Below are positions 36,128 through 46,999 of a stretch of 64,000 nt of DNA, piece by piece. Under the pieces are notes generated by a model. The model did not search any database. It was not told the DNA's origin and saw nothing but the letters and a program-made list of their open reading frames with translations. Where the stretch lies: assembly GCA_963576565.1 (NCBI GenBank), contig OY755038.1, forward strand, positions 63,281,622-63,345,621. Reading direction: 5' to 3'. The position numbers and the translations under genes were made by a program. Each line of letters opens with the position of its first letter. The first letter of the stretch is position 1. The stretch is from Aspidapion aeneum. Taxonomy: Eukaryota; Arthropoda; Insecta; Coleoptera; Brentidae.

Positions 36128-36830
36128 TCTACCCGCTTAAAATCTGAAACTAGATTCAAAAAATATATGTATCTGGTTCCCACATAGTGGGGAGGGTTGC
36201 CCTTTGCTGGGTTTCGATCTAATTGTGGTGCATAATTTTAAACTTCTAGCCGAAAATGAAACATTTCAACATTAAATCATCCGACTATAACGGCAAAATT
36301 TGTCATATATCTAATTTTATTAAGCATAGACATACAACGGGTCTTGTCGTATTTAAAAATTGTTGCTAAGCTGATATCGTTTCAGTTGAAACACACAAAT
36401 AGGTACTTTGTCACTTTCAGTGATTTCTATACGAATTCATTCCGACAACTAAACCTGGAAAGGCAGCCAAGCAGTACAATCATTAAGGATTTCATAGACA
36501 CGCCGGGTCCGGCCTATATATACACACAAAGGCCCTTAATGTACACAAAAGATCATATATCACTCCAGTGTCCAAATGACATGAGAGGTTGGGCCCAGTT
36601 ACTTAGACCATTGGAAAGGATTAGAATTGACTCGGCGGTGTTAGAGTAGAGCAAAGTTAGGCAACAATATTTGTGTATCAACTCATTAACTCAACAAGTG
36701 GAGGTCAGACTAACAGGTTCGTTAGCCTTATGACTTAAAGTCACTATGCCGTACATTCATATGCTATTTCATAGTTTATTGCTGCACAAGCAAATAGTTT
36801 AAACTTATAAGCATCATCCTGATACCAAAA
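36128..36830. other. No recognised gene; one unidentified open frame
   Basis: The plus-strand frame 36344-36649 (101 codons) is less AT-biased than its surroundings in its second half (TPGPAYIYTQRPLMY region) but matches no family I can name. Treat as unidentified. Confidence 0.25.
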
Positions 36831-36833
36831 TAA

Positions 36834-37642
36834 GGCTCCGGAACGAAATAGCGATGTACAAAAGAGCGACGTACGAAATGGCGAGAAATGAAATAGGGAT
36901 GTAAAAGGGCGATTATCAATATAGCGATGTATCAAAATAGCATTTGCAACAAAACAGCGATATATCAAAAAAGCGATGTATGAAAATAGCGACAACCAAA
37001 ATAGCGATGTATGAAAATAGCGATATTCAAAATGCAAATTTAAAAGAGGCTTTATTTGGCAGTGGCACAAAATAGCGCAAGTCAAAATCGCTCAGGCGAT
37101 AATAGCGCGTCCAAAATAGCGCAAGATAAAATAGCGTATGAACACAATAGCGCATGACCATAAAAGCGCAAACCAAAATAGCGCAGGTCAAAAAAGCGCA
37201 TGACCTCTTTCCCGGGATCCTACATGGTATAATCCCAAAATAACGCATGACTTCTTTCCCGGGATCCTAGAGGGTGTGAATCCGAATCGAACAGAACCGA
37301 ACCGATTTCGGTTCGGTTCGGTTCGGGTCAAATTCACACCCTCTGGGATCACGGAAAAAAGTTTTTTTTTGAAAAATTATCCTGAGTCGCCATTTGGTTA
37401 CATGGTCATTTTGTTAGTCACTATTTTGTTACATCGCTATTTTGATAGTCGCTATTTTGTTACATCGCTATTTTGTTACATTGATATTTTGGTACAATCG
37501 CTATTTTGTTACATCGCTCTTTTGTTACATCGCCATTTTGATAGTGGCTCTTTTATTACATCGCTATTTTAATTGTCGCTATATCGATACCGCTATTTTA
37601 ATACCTCAGCTATTTTGTACATCGCTATTTCTTTCCGGAGCC
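36834..37642. mobile_element. Foldback element made of short 'AAAATAGCGATGTA' repeats
   Basis: The edges GGCTCCGGAACGAAATAGCG and CGCTATTTCTTTCCGGAGCC are inverted repeats, with AAAATA just outside both as a possible target duplication. The left arm is a string of irregular units of about 15-20 bp (aaaatagcgatgtat-like). The right arm is the same string inverted (attttgttacatcgct-like). A second palindrome occupies the middle (37262-37350). Frames here translate to low-complexity RYFVTSLF-type repeats and are artefacts. Confidence 0.8.
37262..37350. repeat. Inner palindrome with GGTTCG repeats
   Basis: 'gatcctagagggtgtgaat' mirrors 'attcacaccctctgggatc', and the core is ACCGAACCGA facing TCGGTTCGGT around a 3-base centre. 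Probably a separate small insertion in the foldback, or its original core. Confidence 0.75.
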
Positions 37643-37649
37643 CTAAAAT

Positions 37650-38385
37650 AATTATCAAGCTAGAATGCCGAATTAATAGTTGTGATTTTTGGGACTAGTT
37701 TTGAAAACGTATGGCTTGATTTCTTCTTTTTGGATCCAGCCAGACATTGTTTTTTTTTACGGTTATGCGCACTCACAAAGGAAATCCCTATCATGCTAGA
37801 GAATTGGCAAGTGCGCCATAGCCCTAGGGTCACTGCATCCTAGAAGGCTGTTGTCGGAGAACTACATACATAGCCCTACATACATAGCCCTAGTATCTAG
37901 GGACACCTAAATGAAGATTCCAGAAAAAAAGTAAAGCCGTCAACTTTTAAAAGAGGTTCCAAATATTTCTAATTCGGCCGTAGATAAAAATGTATGTATA
38001 AAGCAAGCATAAACAAATAATTGTAAAGTAGAATTTTCTTTAATATGCAGTATCGTAAAAATTTCCGCTTTCCGCTATGTAATAAAAGTTACACATAACT
38101 GTATTAATAATGTTAGTGAATATTAGAAACAAAGATTCCAGAAAAATTACGTCACAGCATATCCATAAAAATTCTACCATACTTACATAAAATTATATTA
38201 TTTTATATGAAATTTTCATTTAAACTTTTCTTTTGTAATGTTTTGTTTTTTTATTAGTAAGTACTTTTTAGCGTTTAAAAAACTTGCTCTAAAATAGCTT
38301 TAACATATTTTTAACTAACATAATAATAAAAGCAAATGCCATAAAAATATAAATTTACTAATAGTTGTATCGAACAAACCATGGG
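37650..38385. other. No recognised gene; intergenic
   Basis: Short duplicated word 'acatacatagccctа'-like at 37863-37890 ('catacatagccct' occurs twice). Otherwise AT-rich with no supported feature. Confidence 0.35.
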
Positions 38386-38389
38386 GAGT

Positions 38390-39480
38390 AGATACCAACA
38401 CATCATTAGCAATTTACAGAGCCCTAATATGGTCTATACTTGATTACGGTTGTAAAGCGTACAAGACGGCCCCTAAAACCATTTTAAAACTTCTAGATTC
38501 TATCCAGAACCCCTCCATTGGAATAGCACTAGGAGCTTGTCGAAGAAGTCCTATAAAAAGGTTTTTACGCTAGGCAGGTTAACCAACACTCCATCTTAAA
38601 ATAATGCAACTCAGTCTTACATACCCATCGGCAGTTATTCAACGTGAAGCACATCCTCTAAAGAAAAACATGTACGCCACCAATTCAAAAACATATTTGC
38701 ATTAAAATCTAACAGATAATAAACGAAGCATTCCTATTTTAAAATTTATATAACAAGACCATGATGAAGTTTAGTAAATCCGACAATTATCCAGAACTAC
38801 TTCAAAATTAATTTAAATATATTTTGCAGAACCTTTAAGACGTAAAAGTTTATACTGATTCTTCAAAATCAACTAGGGGCTATAGAAGCGGCCGTTGATG
38901 CACAAAACACCGTTACGTTATAATTTAAACTATATAAATTTACTAGCGGCTACTTAGCGTAGCAGCTTTATGCTATTTGCGAAGCTCTTAAAGACATAAG
39001 AAGAAGCAAAAAACTTCATCTCTGCGATTATCACGGATTCACTAACTTCAATGGATTCAGTTTAAAAATATGCCCGAAACATCCAATCATTGTACTCATA
39101 TAAAATAAACTTTATAAAATAGTAGGCAAACTGCAGATTATTAGGCAAAAAACTCAATGAAAGAAATAGATTCTATAATGGTAACTAAAACAGTGTGTAT
39201 TGATTTTAAAACTTTTATTAAAAGAAAATTTCAAAACATTTGACAAGAACAGTGGAATCAGTCTAGCGATAAATTCCGTTCTGCGTGCATCTCGAAAAAT
39301 CCAAGTAAAATTGACAGGCTTAGACTATATTTTCAAAAATTAAACATAACTGTTTGTGACCAATTTAACGAGTTCCTCATAGTGAAGCATATTTTAATTG
39401 AATGTGCCGCTCTTGCAAGTCTTAGACAGCAACATCAACTAGATGGAAGCATAGAAAGTTTTCGATAACAATGCCACCAG
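38390..39480 (+). pseudogene. Decayed I/Jockey-type LINE, 3' part of ORF2 (RT end and RNase H)
   Basis: Translation in shifting frames gives the post-RT segment SLAIYRALIWSILDYGCKAY, then LDSIQNPSIGIALGACRRSP, both typical of Jockey/I-group LINEs. An RNase H-like stretch follows: VYTDSSKS, then after stops a SGYLA and QLYAICEALKDI segment corresponding to the usual SVFTAELYAI. Near the end HILIECAALASLRQQ matches the conserved HxxxxCP…R block downstream of RNase H. There are many stops and frameshifts, so it is an old, 5'-truncated copy. An RNase H domain favours the I or R1/LOA groups, but assignment is by eye only. Confidence 0.7.
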
Positions 39481-40100
39481 ATCGTACATTTTTAAGAGAC
39501 TCCAACATAATTAATCTCATATTGTGCAAAAAACAAATGTTATAACGCTAATAACTCAAACTTTATCTTAAAAAAATACCTTGATATTTTTAAAACTTAT
39601 TGTCGTTTCTGACAAATATAATAACACATATTTGTATTAGTTCTAAAGAGACAGATAAGTATTTTTTTTTCTAACTATAGTGGGTTTGGTTTGTTGTCAT
39701 GCAGCTTTAAATTTTCGTTTATTGAGGGCTTTAATCCAGATATTTAGAACTTTAAGGAATAATTCTTTAACTCGGGCTAAGCAGCTTTGGATCAACCATA
39801 GTGGATACTTGAGTTATAGTAAAGTTCACTTCACTCTATTTTCTAGTTTAACTCTATTTTCTAGTTACTGTCAATTTACCACTTTGTAACTTGTATGTAT
39901 TTTTTTAAAAAATTGGTTTTGACACATAAATGAATACACATTTACAAATCTATATATACATAGGCTAATTGTAATTATAAAATAAACATTCATTACAAAC
40001 AGATCATATAACATTACTTTTAAAAGCAAGTCGTTAACAAAAGTTGATATTGGGATTAACGTCTTCCTTATTATGTATAATAATATTGATGTAACTATCT
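39481..40100. other. No recognised gene; intergenic
   Basis: AT-rich. The short repeat 'actctattttctagtt' occurs twice in tandem at 39834-39866. Nothing else supported. Confidence 0.35.
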
Positions 40101-40106
40101 AAATTC

Positions 40107-40281
40107 GTTATCCGTAGCGCAGTGAAGGCATATTTGCTTTATGCTCGAGCGGTCCAGGTTCGAATCCTAGCTAGGTACATAGATGTTTGTGATTGTTTGC
40201 AGCGCTTTATCTTGGCGGCAACTTTGCTAAATTCGAAATTGATCCGAAAATGAGGTAAAAGTCTCAGTATAAAAAAGAAAC
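40107..40281 (+). mobile_element. tRNA-derived SINE, family 1, copy 2
   Basis: The tRNA-like head has 'tagcgcagtgaaggca' and a perfect B box GGTTCGAATCC (40158-40168). The body (agatgtttgtgattgttt, ctttatcttggcggcaactt) and the end (ctcagtataaaaaag) align with copy 1 at 13511-13692. Not a functional tRNA: the head does not close into a cloverleaf by eye. Confidence 0.75.
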
Positions 40282-40732
40282 TTAATAACAAATCTGATAT
40301 AATTTTTAGCGTTTTTTAAGTGAACTTGTTTTGTTTCGTCAATAATTTTAGTTATCTTATATTGCTAAACGATTCTTCTATACGTGCTTATAATAGTGAG
40401 ATGGCGAGCTACTCCCATATTTTTTTTTGCCTTTGGAAAGCATAGATATGTATCTTGTTAGCATTAATAAATGGAAACCGTTAAATTCTTTGGTTGCGAA
40501 TCTAGTTCTGATTGAAAAAAATATACTAAAAATCTATAAAGGCCTGTTGCTAGATCCTGCTTTATCTTTTACAGTGCATTTTAATACAATAATATGGTTT
40601 GAAGACTATTAAATATAAACATAACTAAACAATCAGTTTTGACGCAGAATTCGCCGAATGTATATAGTTTTAGTGCCCTAGGTATAAATTTTATAACGGA
40701 CAGATATTAGTGGGATAATGGCAGGGAATAAG

Positions 40733-40835
40733 TAAAAAAAGAAGATAACAAGAAGATTTTACCTCAGGCTGGATTTAAACCAGATTTCTGCTTACTCGGC
40801 TAATGCCCCACCAACTAAGTTACCGAGGTACCTAC
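40733..40835 (-). mobile_element. tRNA-derived SINE, family 2, copy 1
   Basis: On the minus strand: GGTACCTCGGTAACTTAGTT, 'ggggcattagccgagtaagc', a B-box-like GGTTTAAATCC, then 'cctgaggtaaaatctt' and a T-rich 'gttatcttcttttttt' tail. The same series is at 42070-42195 in the opposite orientation. Confidence 0.65.
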
Positions 40836-40930
40836 TGATCCAAAAACCGCCTCTTCGGAAAGCAAACCTTTTTGATTTTTAGACTGCCTTGATATTGTTA
40901 CAAGCTTTTATTTAGCTTCAGATGTTCTGT

Positions 40931-41350
40931 CTATCTAACTATCTAACTATATAACTATCTAACTATCTAACTATCTAACTATCTAACTATCTAACTATCT
41001 AACTATCTAACTATCTAACTATCTAACTATCTAACTATCTAACTATCTAACTATCTAACTATCTAACTATCTAACTATCTAACTATCTAACTATCTAACT
41101 ATCTAACTATCTAACTATCTAACTATCTAACTATCTAACTATCTAACTATCTAACTATCTAACTATCTAACTATCTAACTATCTAACTATCTAACTATCT
41201 AACTATCTAACTATCTAACTATCTAACTATCTAACTATCTAACTATCTAACTATCTAACTATCTAACTATCTAACTATCTAACTATCTAACTATCTAACT
41301 ATCTAACTATCTAACTATCTAACTATCTAACTATCTATCTAACTATCTAA
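40931..41350. repeat. 8-bp microsatellite (ATCTAACT)n, about 52 units
   Basis: Units of CTATCTAA are almost perfect for 420 bp; only the first few and last two units are altered. Flanked on the right by a diverged direct repeat pair. Confidence 0.97.
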
Positions 41351-41365
41351 TCAAATCTTGTGAAG

Positions 41366-41605
41366 CGTTTTTGACACACTTCCCATTATCCGATTTGGAT
41401 GAAATATGGTATACACATAGTGGTCCCATGACAATACAACATTAAGAAAAACCCCTACCCCCCACCCCCTTCCATAAAAAATGCGTTTTTGACACACTTC
41501 ACTTCAAATGACTTTTATAAAATTTGGTATATGCATAAAGGTCCGATGGCAATACAGCCCAAACAAAAAATATATTTCTACCTCTACCCTTACCCTTTCC
41601 TTCCC
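41366..41605. repeat. Diverged direct repeat pair (~118-bp unit)
   Basis: 'gcgtttttgacacacttc' at 41366 and 41483 starts two copies that share 'atggtatacacat'/'ttggtatatgcat', 'gtcc', 'ggcaatacagc'-like text and pyrimidine/purine-rich C-runs. They abut the microsatellite. Confidence 0.7.
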
Positions 41606-42068
41606 CCAATAGAAAAATGAGTTTCCAAACAACTCACGATCAGCGATTTTATTATAATCTAGAATAAACTCTTCTGTTCTGTTATTGAACAAATATTTTC
41701 ATTTAATAGAGTAGATGAGACTAAAAAGTAGAAAATAAATTGGTAAATTTTTATTATGATAATATTAGAATGATTTATTTTTTAATTTTTAGTGCATTTT
41801 ATAAAAGCTTGTGACTTAAAAAATTTTTTTACCAATTTATTTATTGGAAATTCCAAGTCTGACACCTTTAGTGACGCGGTATATGTCGTGCCTCACTGGG
41901 ATGGACAAAACGGGTCTCGTGCAACTAGCAATCGTGAATCTGTTTTTTCTCATCCCCGTAAAAGTACGTGTTCTCGTAGCTACCAAAAGCTTGAGAGCAT
42001 CGAACTTATACTAACAAAAAAAAATTAGATATTACAAAAAGGTTTCCAAATAGGCGGACTTTTGATTA
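41606..42068. other. No recognised gene; intergenic
   Basis: A 78-codon plus frame at 41792-42028 has no recognised domain. Nothing else supported. Confidence 0.35.
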
Positions 42069-42069
42069 G

Positions 42070-42195
42070 TGCCTCGGTGGTTGAGTTGGTAGAGCATCAT
42101 TCTAGCAAGCGCATCATTCTAGTAAGCGGAATGTTCCTGGTTTATATTTAGCCTGAGATAAAGTCTTTTCGTTATCTTATTTTTCTTATTTATTC
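42070..42195 (+). mobile_element. tRNA-derived SINE, family 2, copy 2
   Basis: The head 'tgcctcggtggttgagttgg' and 'tagagcat' is tRNA-like. An internal 17-bp duplication (gcatcattctagcaagc, gcatcattctagtaagc) follows. The B box is degraded (ggtttatatttagcc). The end 'cctgagataaagtc', 'cgttatctta' matches copy 1 at 40733-40835. Confidence 0.65.
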
Positions 42196-42388
42196 CTATC
42201 CCTTAAGCTATTAAAATCTCCCCGTTATATAACTTATAACTAAAACTAACCTTTTAAAAACATAATGCAGGTATTCTAATAAAGAAAAAATAGCGATGTT
42301 TAGAAGCCATTGTTTTTTTTTGCTTTTATGAATAAAATTTTTTAATTTTAATTTTTTTCTTAAAAATGTTTATAAAATCGTGTTTTAC

Positions 42389-42645
42389 AATTGAAGAGTA
42401 TAACTTTTAAAGGGTCTAAGTGCCATATATTCAAAAATCTAGATTTTGCTTGAAAACGGTCGTAAGTGCCAACCCCAATGCATCTGAAAAGGGTCTATAT
42501 GCATTGGAAACTGCAGAGGCTTTTGCGATGCGTCGGAAAATTGCTCCACGTGTAAGTGCCACATCATATTTTAAAGTGTTTTTGTTGATTTTCTCAACTT
42601 TAGGATTTTGGCACTTAGACCATTTAGAAGTTATACTCTTCAATT
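42389..42645. mobile_element. MITE with ~37-bp terminal inverted repeats
   Basis: The left AATTGAAGAGTATAACTTTT and right AAGTTATACTCTTCAATT are inverted repeats. Pairing continues through 'ggtctaagtgcca'/'tggcacttagacc'. The word 'aagtgcca' recurs inside as a possible subterminal motif. Size 257 bp. The frames on both strands at 42420-42662 are its shadow. Confidence 0.85.
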
Positions 42646-43150
42646 TTGTTACGAAGCAGTAAAATGAAATAATTTTTACAAGAACTTTTTCACATGACGA
42701 ACTAATTCCTATGGCACGTCACATATTTCAACTGGGTACAAAAGATCGCTTTTAACGTAATTCCCTTAATGTTCTCTTTTAGCATACCTACCTGCGCGAA
42801 AAGTTTTACTCGCATTTCCATAGATAGAAATTTTTCCATTGTCTATGTCATCCGTAAATTTTTAATTTCCCCTTTGCTCTACCATTTTCGTATTGAAACG
42901 ACCAAGAAAAACGGCTGTTAATATGCTAGGATATTTGCAATTTTTATATAGAAAAGAAAAAAAAACTCTATTTTCAAACTTTTATGTCGGAATATATGGA
43001 GGTTTTAATTCTATGATCGAAAAATCACGAGTGAGTGAAACAAGCTGCATTATAAAAACAAAATTTTGGAATTCTATTGTCTTTATTTAGCCAAACACAT
43101 CGACTGTCAAAAGACTTCCTGGTAACGGAAGGCTTAAGATAGGGATGTTA
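42646..43150. other. No recognised gene; intergenic
   Basis: One unidentified 65-codon plus frame (42893-43090). No other support. Confidence 0.35.
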
Positions 43151-43154
43151 TACC

Positions 43155-43446
43155 TGTTCAACTCTTTTTAAAATATATATCGCAGTAGCTCTAAAAAACT
43201 GAAGACGTAAAGTACACGGCATAGAAATACAACTTAGCGACCGATTTACCATATACAGACTACCCTACAGTTTGCTGACGACCAAGTAATTGCAGCTAAT
43301 GATAAAGTAGACATGGAGTATATGATGAAACGAATGAATACCAAAAGTAGAGATTAACAAAGAACGTGGACAAGACACAGTACTTGTGTATTGGAAACGA
43401 ATCAAGTGAGTTAAAACTAGTAAATAGACAAACAATATCTCAATGC
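43155..43446 (+). pseudogene. RTE-like LINE reverse transcriptase fragment, left half of a split copy
   Basis: Decayed frames give TLQFADDQVIAANDKVDMEY and MMKRMN, the RT catalytic FADD block and the following helix. A segment ending LCIGNESSE, KLV and NRQTISQCN follows, where 'N' meets the CR1-like LINE tail. The continuation (YLGS, FDKTGTDSKELEKR) is found 5.2 kb away at 48698, in the same orientation. The split therefore reflects insertion of the younger LINE. Confidence 0.75.
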
Positions 43447-44074
43447 AATAGAATAGAATAGAATAGAAATTTTATTTGCCATATTAAAAATACAATACAA
43501 TAATATTATATAAATATGGTACGTCAACAAAACTTTTTTACCGTTTAAAACTTACTACAAGTTTATACACATTTATGAATAACATTTAATAGTAACACAT
43601 CTACAAAATAGAGATAATATTATTAATATTAAAATTAAATTAAAATTAAAATTAAAATTAAAACGGTTAACAATCTTGTAATGGATTTTTGTCGTAAATA
43701 TCAAAACTATTTATATATTTTATATTACAGCACAAAAAAGCGGCTTTAAATATAATGAGAACAATTAAAAATATTTAATTGAAGGAAACAAAAAAAAACT
43801 TTTTTCTTATCAAAGGATTCTATAAATAAACTATAACAACATAGAACAGAAACTGATAAAAACATGTATGATAAAAATCACTATAAAATGATAAGAATAT
43901 ATTTATTATAAAATAAAATAAGCTAAAACAAAATATAATAAAACTTGTATGATAAAAACTATTATAAGATTACAAGAATACAATTATCATACGTGTAACA
44001 TTGACACTCACAGACAAATTTATTTATTGGAAGACAAAATTGTGCATTTTAAAATTAATTTAAAAAAAAGTCCT

Positions 44075-46999
44075 TCACCCTAAATACTCCTCTAGTGTAT
44101 ATGGCTCAATATCACAAATATAGTTAAAAACTGCCTTTTTAAAAGATTTTAGCGTACTTATATTTCTAATTGTAGCTGGCAGTCTATTACAATATTTTAC
44201 CGCAGCATATTTAGGCCCTTTTTGAGTTGATGATAACTTATGGTTAGGATAGTTGAAAAAGTCAGTTTGTGTATTATTTCTGGTGTTGTGTTTGTGCATT
44301 GGCCTAAGATCTTGGAACTTTTCGATATTTCTTTTTAAAAACATAATACATTCAAAGATGATCCCCAGAACAGTCAAATATTTATTTGATTTAAATACGC
44401 CTCTACAACTTTCACTAATGTTTAGCCCAAATATGATGCGCATGACTTTTTTTTGTTGAATAAAAGCGCTCTGTACATGACTACTGCCTCCCCATAACAG
44501 AATGCCATACTTTAGGTGAGAATAGAACATTCCGTAGTATATAATCCTAAGATCACTGCTGTTATTTATCAATTTCGACACAACTCTTATAGCATAGCTT
44601 GCTCTACCTAATTTACTACAAAGACCTTGTATGTGTTGAGAATAATTTAAATTGTTATCAATGATGACTCCTAGCATTTTAGCATTTGTTACAAAATCAA
44701 TTTCTTTTTGATTAAATGTTAGTTGAGTAGTATTAATGTTTGAATTGTTGGTTATCATAAGAATTTTGGTCTTTTCCTCATTTAAAATTAACTGATTGCT
44801 ATTCAACCAGTCTTTTGTTTTATTTAGAATTTGAACACACGTATTTTCAACATTTTGATTTTTAGTAACCGGCACCACAACATTAGTGTCATCCGCATAA
44901 TTTGCTGCTTCCTCTGGACCTTTATATAACATACCAAGATCATTTAAATAAATCACGAAAAATAAAGGACCTAGGATGCTTCCCTGGGGTACTCCAGTTA
45001 ATATGGTAGTCAATTCTGACTCAACAGCGGTACCTCTAGTGCTTTTGATAATAGTTTTTTGTTTTCTGTCTGACAGATAGGAAGCAAACAAACTCTGCGG
45101 AATTCCCCTTACGCCGTACGCATCAAGTTTTTTTAGTAAGATGTCATGGTTTAACGTGTCAAAGGCCTTTGACAGATCTAGCAAAATACCACATGCAGTC
45201 GATTTTTCTTCTAGTGTTTGCAAAATTTTATTATTAAAATCTATAAGAGCTGTTTCAGTAGATTTTTTTGGAATAAAACCATGTTGAAAATCATTAAAAA
45301 GATTATTTTTTTGGAAAAAATCTAGTAGTCTCTGATGAAGCATAAGTTCAAAAATTTTAGAAAATGAACTAAGTAGACTTATTGGTCTGTAATTATTAAG
45401 AATGTTAGGGTCGTCTTTTTTGTAAATAGGGATTATACATGCCAATTTTAGCTGGTTTGGATATATTCCAGTATTTATACTTTCATTAAAAATATAAGCT
45501 AATGGTCTTGCTACATGAGTTATGCATTTTTTAAGAAGGCTCGCAGGAACTGAATCGTTACCTGCACTGTTTTTATTTTTTAGTTTTTTTGAAATTTCTA
45601 TTATTTCGTCTGGACTTGTGGGATTAAGAAACATATTATTTTCAAAACTAAAGTCAGGTGAATAGGAAGAGCTATCATTTGAAATATTGTTGTTTTCAAG
45701 TAAATGACCTGCTGCCTCTGAAAAGAAGGTATTTAGCTCGTTTGCTAACTTATTGCTGTCAGTATGATCTGGAAAAAGTTTTATCGGTTTTTTGCTGTTA
45801 GTAAGATTTCGAACTGTTTGCCACGTAGCTCGAGATACATTTTCACTTAATTGAATTTTTTCAAGGACGAAGCTACTTTTTGCTTTGCTTAACTCTCGAT
45901 CGTAATTAATTTTGTATTCTGTAAAAAGTTTTTTATACAAATTATCTTTTTGAGAAAGGGTTTGAAGTAAAACAACTTGATCCTTGAAATTTAAAAGCTC
46001 TGGTGTTATCCATTTTTCTTTTCTACATTTAGCACTATTGTTTTTCCTAAGCTTTTTAAGAGGAAAGTGTGTATTAAATTGAACTAAGAAAATATCCATG
46101 AAAACATCCCACAGTTTATTTACATCTCTGGTCGTATCAGAGTACACTAGTTCCCATGAAATTTCTGACAGCTGATTGCAGAATGTCTGTATATTTTGCT
46201 CCGAAAAGAAACGTTTATGTTGGTCGTCTTCATTATTGTTAGTTGTGAAAGTTTCAAAAGATACAAGTTGAGCTGTATGATCTGACTTACCGGTATGAAT
46301 TATTTTGGTAGTATAGTTAAATTTTGATAGTTGAAAAATAATATTATCCAAGCAAGATTTCGACCCACTTGCAATTCTCGTAAAATCATTTATGGCTGGT
46401 TGAAGATCGTATGAGCTTAAAAGCGTTAAAAAATCATGTTTTTCTCTGTTTTCTGTTTCTAAATGTATATTAAAGTCTCCTGCAAGAATTATAGTTTTAT
46501 TTTCGTTGTACAATCTTTCCAATATTTTATCAAGATTATCAAAAAACAATTTTATTGCTGATAAGCAGGATCTATAAATGCAAAGAATCAAAAAAGTTTC
46601 GTTTTCTATTTTAAGCTCGACTGCTGAGCATTCTAAAGAACTTAATACCGACATTCCGCATATATCAGACCTTTCCCTACTTACTAAATCTTCACGGCAG
46701 TAGACGGCAGATCCTCCATGTTTACCGGGTTCTCGACAGAAGGAAGAGATTAATGAGTATTCGCTGATTGCCATTGTGTTAAGGGCATGTTCGCATTGCC
46801 AATGTTCTGTCAAACACACTATTTCAGGTTTATTTAAGTTTTGAATAAGTAGTTCTAATTGTATTAGACCATTTCCCAATGATTGTGTATTATGGTGAAA
46901 AATCCTTATCTGACTGATTTTGTCCGTTTTTAGATTTTTACTATTGTTGGTTTTAGGAAGGTTTCGGCTATGAATTACATTATTTACGGCGTTGATATT
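44075..46999 (-). CDS. LINE ORF2: APE-type endonuclease and reverse transcriptase
   Basis: Nicks target DNA and reverse-transcribes element RNA at the nick. Counting from the TTG at 46879, the endonuclease shows LTEHW (about 23-27), GDFNIH (134) and KSDHTA (198). The RT shows IPIYKKDD and NNYRPISLLS (about 483-504), LLDLSKAFDTLNHD (motif A, about 566), GVPQGSILGP (629, motif B) and YADDTNVVV (661, motif C). The end is EEYLG. The endonuclease clearly begins before the TTG: RIFHHNTQSLGNG is continuous with it. So I extend the frame to about 46999, overlapping the ORF1 stop. No ATG exists in frame there, and translation may use reinitiation at the ORF1 stop or a non-ATG codon. YADDT and the pentamer tail favour CR1/L2/Daphne-like groups over Jockey proper. 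No RNase H. Confidence 0.9.
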   Translation of the reverse strand, partial: NINAVNNVIHSRNLPKTNNSKNLKTDKISQIRIFHHNTQSLGNGLIQLELLIQNLNKPEIVCLTEHWQCEHALNTMAISEYSLISSFCREPGKHGGSAVYCREDLVSRERSDICGMSVLSSLECSAVELKIENETFLILCIYRSCLSAIKLFFDNLDKILERLYNENKTIILAGDFNIHLETENREKHDFLTLLSSYDLQPAINDFTRIASGSKSCLDNIIFQLSKFNYTTKIIHTGKSDHTAQLVSFETFTTNNNEDDQHKRFFSEQNIQTFCNQLSEISWELVYSDTTRDVNKLWDVFMDIFLVQFNTHFPLKKLRKNNSAKCRKEKWITPELLNFKDQVVLLQTLSQKDNLYKKLFTEYKINYDRELSKAKSSFVLEKIQLSENVSRATWQTVRNLTNSKKPIKLFPDHTDSNKLANELNTFFSEAAGHLLENNNISNDSSSYSPDFSFENNMFLNPTSPDEIIEISKKLKNKNSAGNDSVPASLLKKCITHVARPLAYIFNESINTGIYPNQLKLACIIPIYKKDDPNILNNYRPISLLSSFSKIFELMLHQRLLDFFQKNNLFNDFQHGFIPKKSTETALIDFNNKILQTLEEKSTACGILLDLSKAFDTLNHDILLKKLDAYGVRGIPQSLFASYLSDRKQKTIIKSTRGTAVESELTTILTGVPQGSILGPLFFVIYLNDLGMLYKGPEEAANYADDTNVVVPVTKNQNVENTCVQILNKTKDWLNSNQLILNEEKTKILMITNNSNINTTQLTFNQKEIDFVTNAKMLGVIIDNNLNYSQHIQGLCSKLGRASYAIRVVSKLINNSSDLRIIYYGMFYSHLKYGILLWGGSSHVQSAFIQQKKVMRIIFGLNISESCRGVFKSNKYLTVLGIIFECIMFLKRNIEKFQDLRPMHKHNTRNNTQTDFFNYPNHKLSSTQKGPKYAAVKYCNRLPATIRNISTLKSFKKAVFNYICDIEPYTLEEYLG

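Noticed and set aside
36344..36649. 101-codon frame as a gene
   Set aside because: No recognised domain and no splice or promoter support.
36744..37651. Low-complexity frames (RYFVTSLF-type repeats) on both strands
   Set aside because: They are translations of the short-word foldback and have no protein meaning.
40107..40180. Functional tRNA gene
   Set aside because: The B box is perfect but the head does not fold into a cloverleaf by eye and the sequence continues into a SINE body shared with 13511.
40931..41350. CRISPR array
   Set aside because: The 8-bp unit has no spacers; it is a simple microsatellite in a eukaryotic context.
44253..44459. Plus-strand frame inside the LINE
   Set aside because: Antisense shadow of ORF2.
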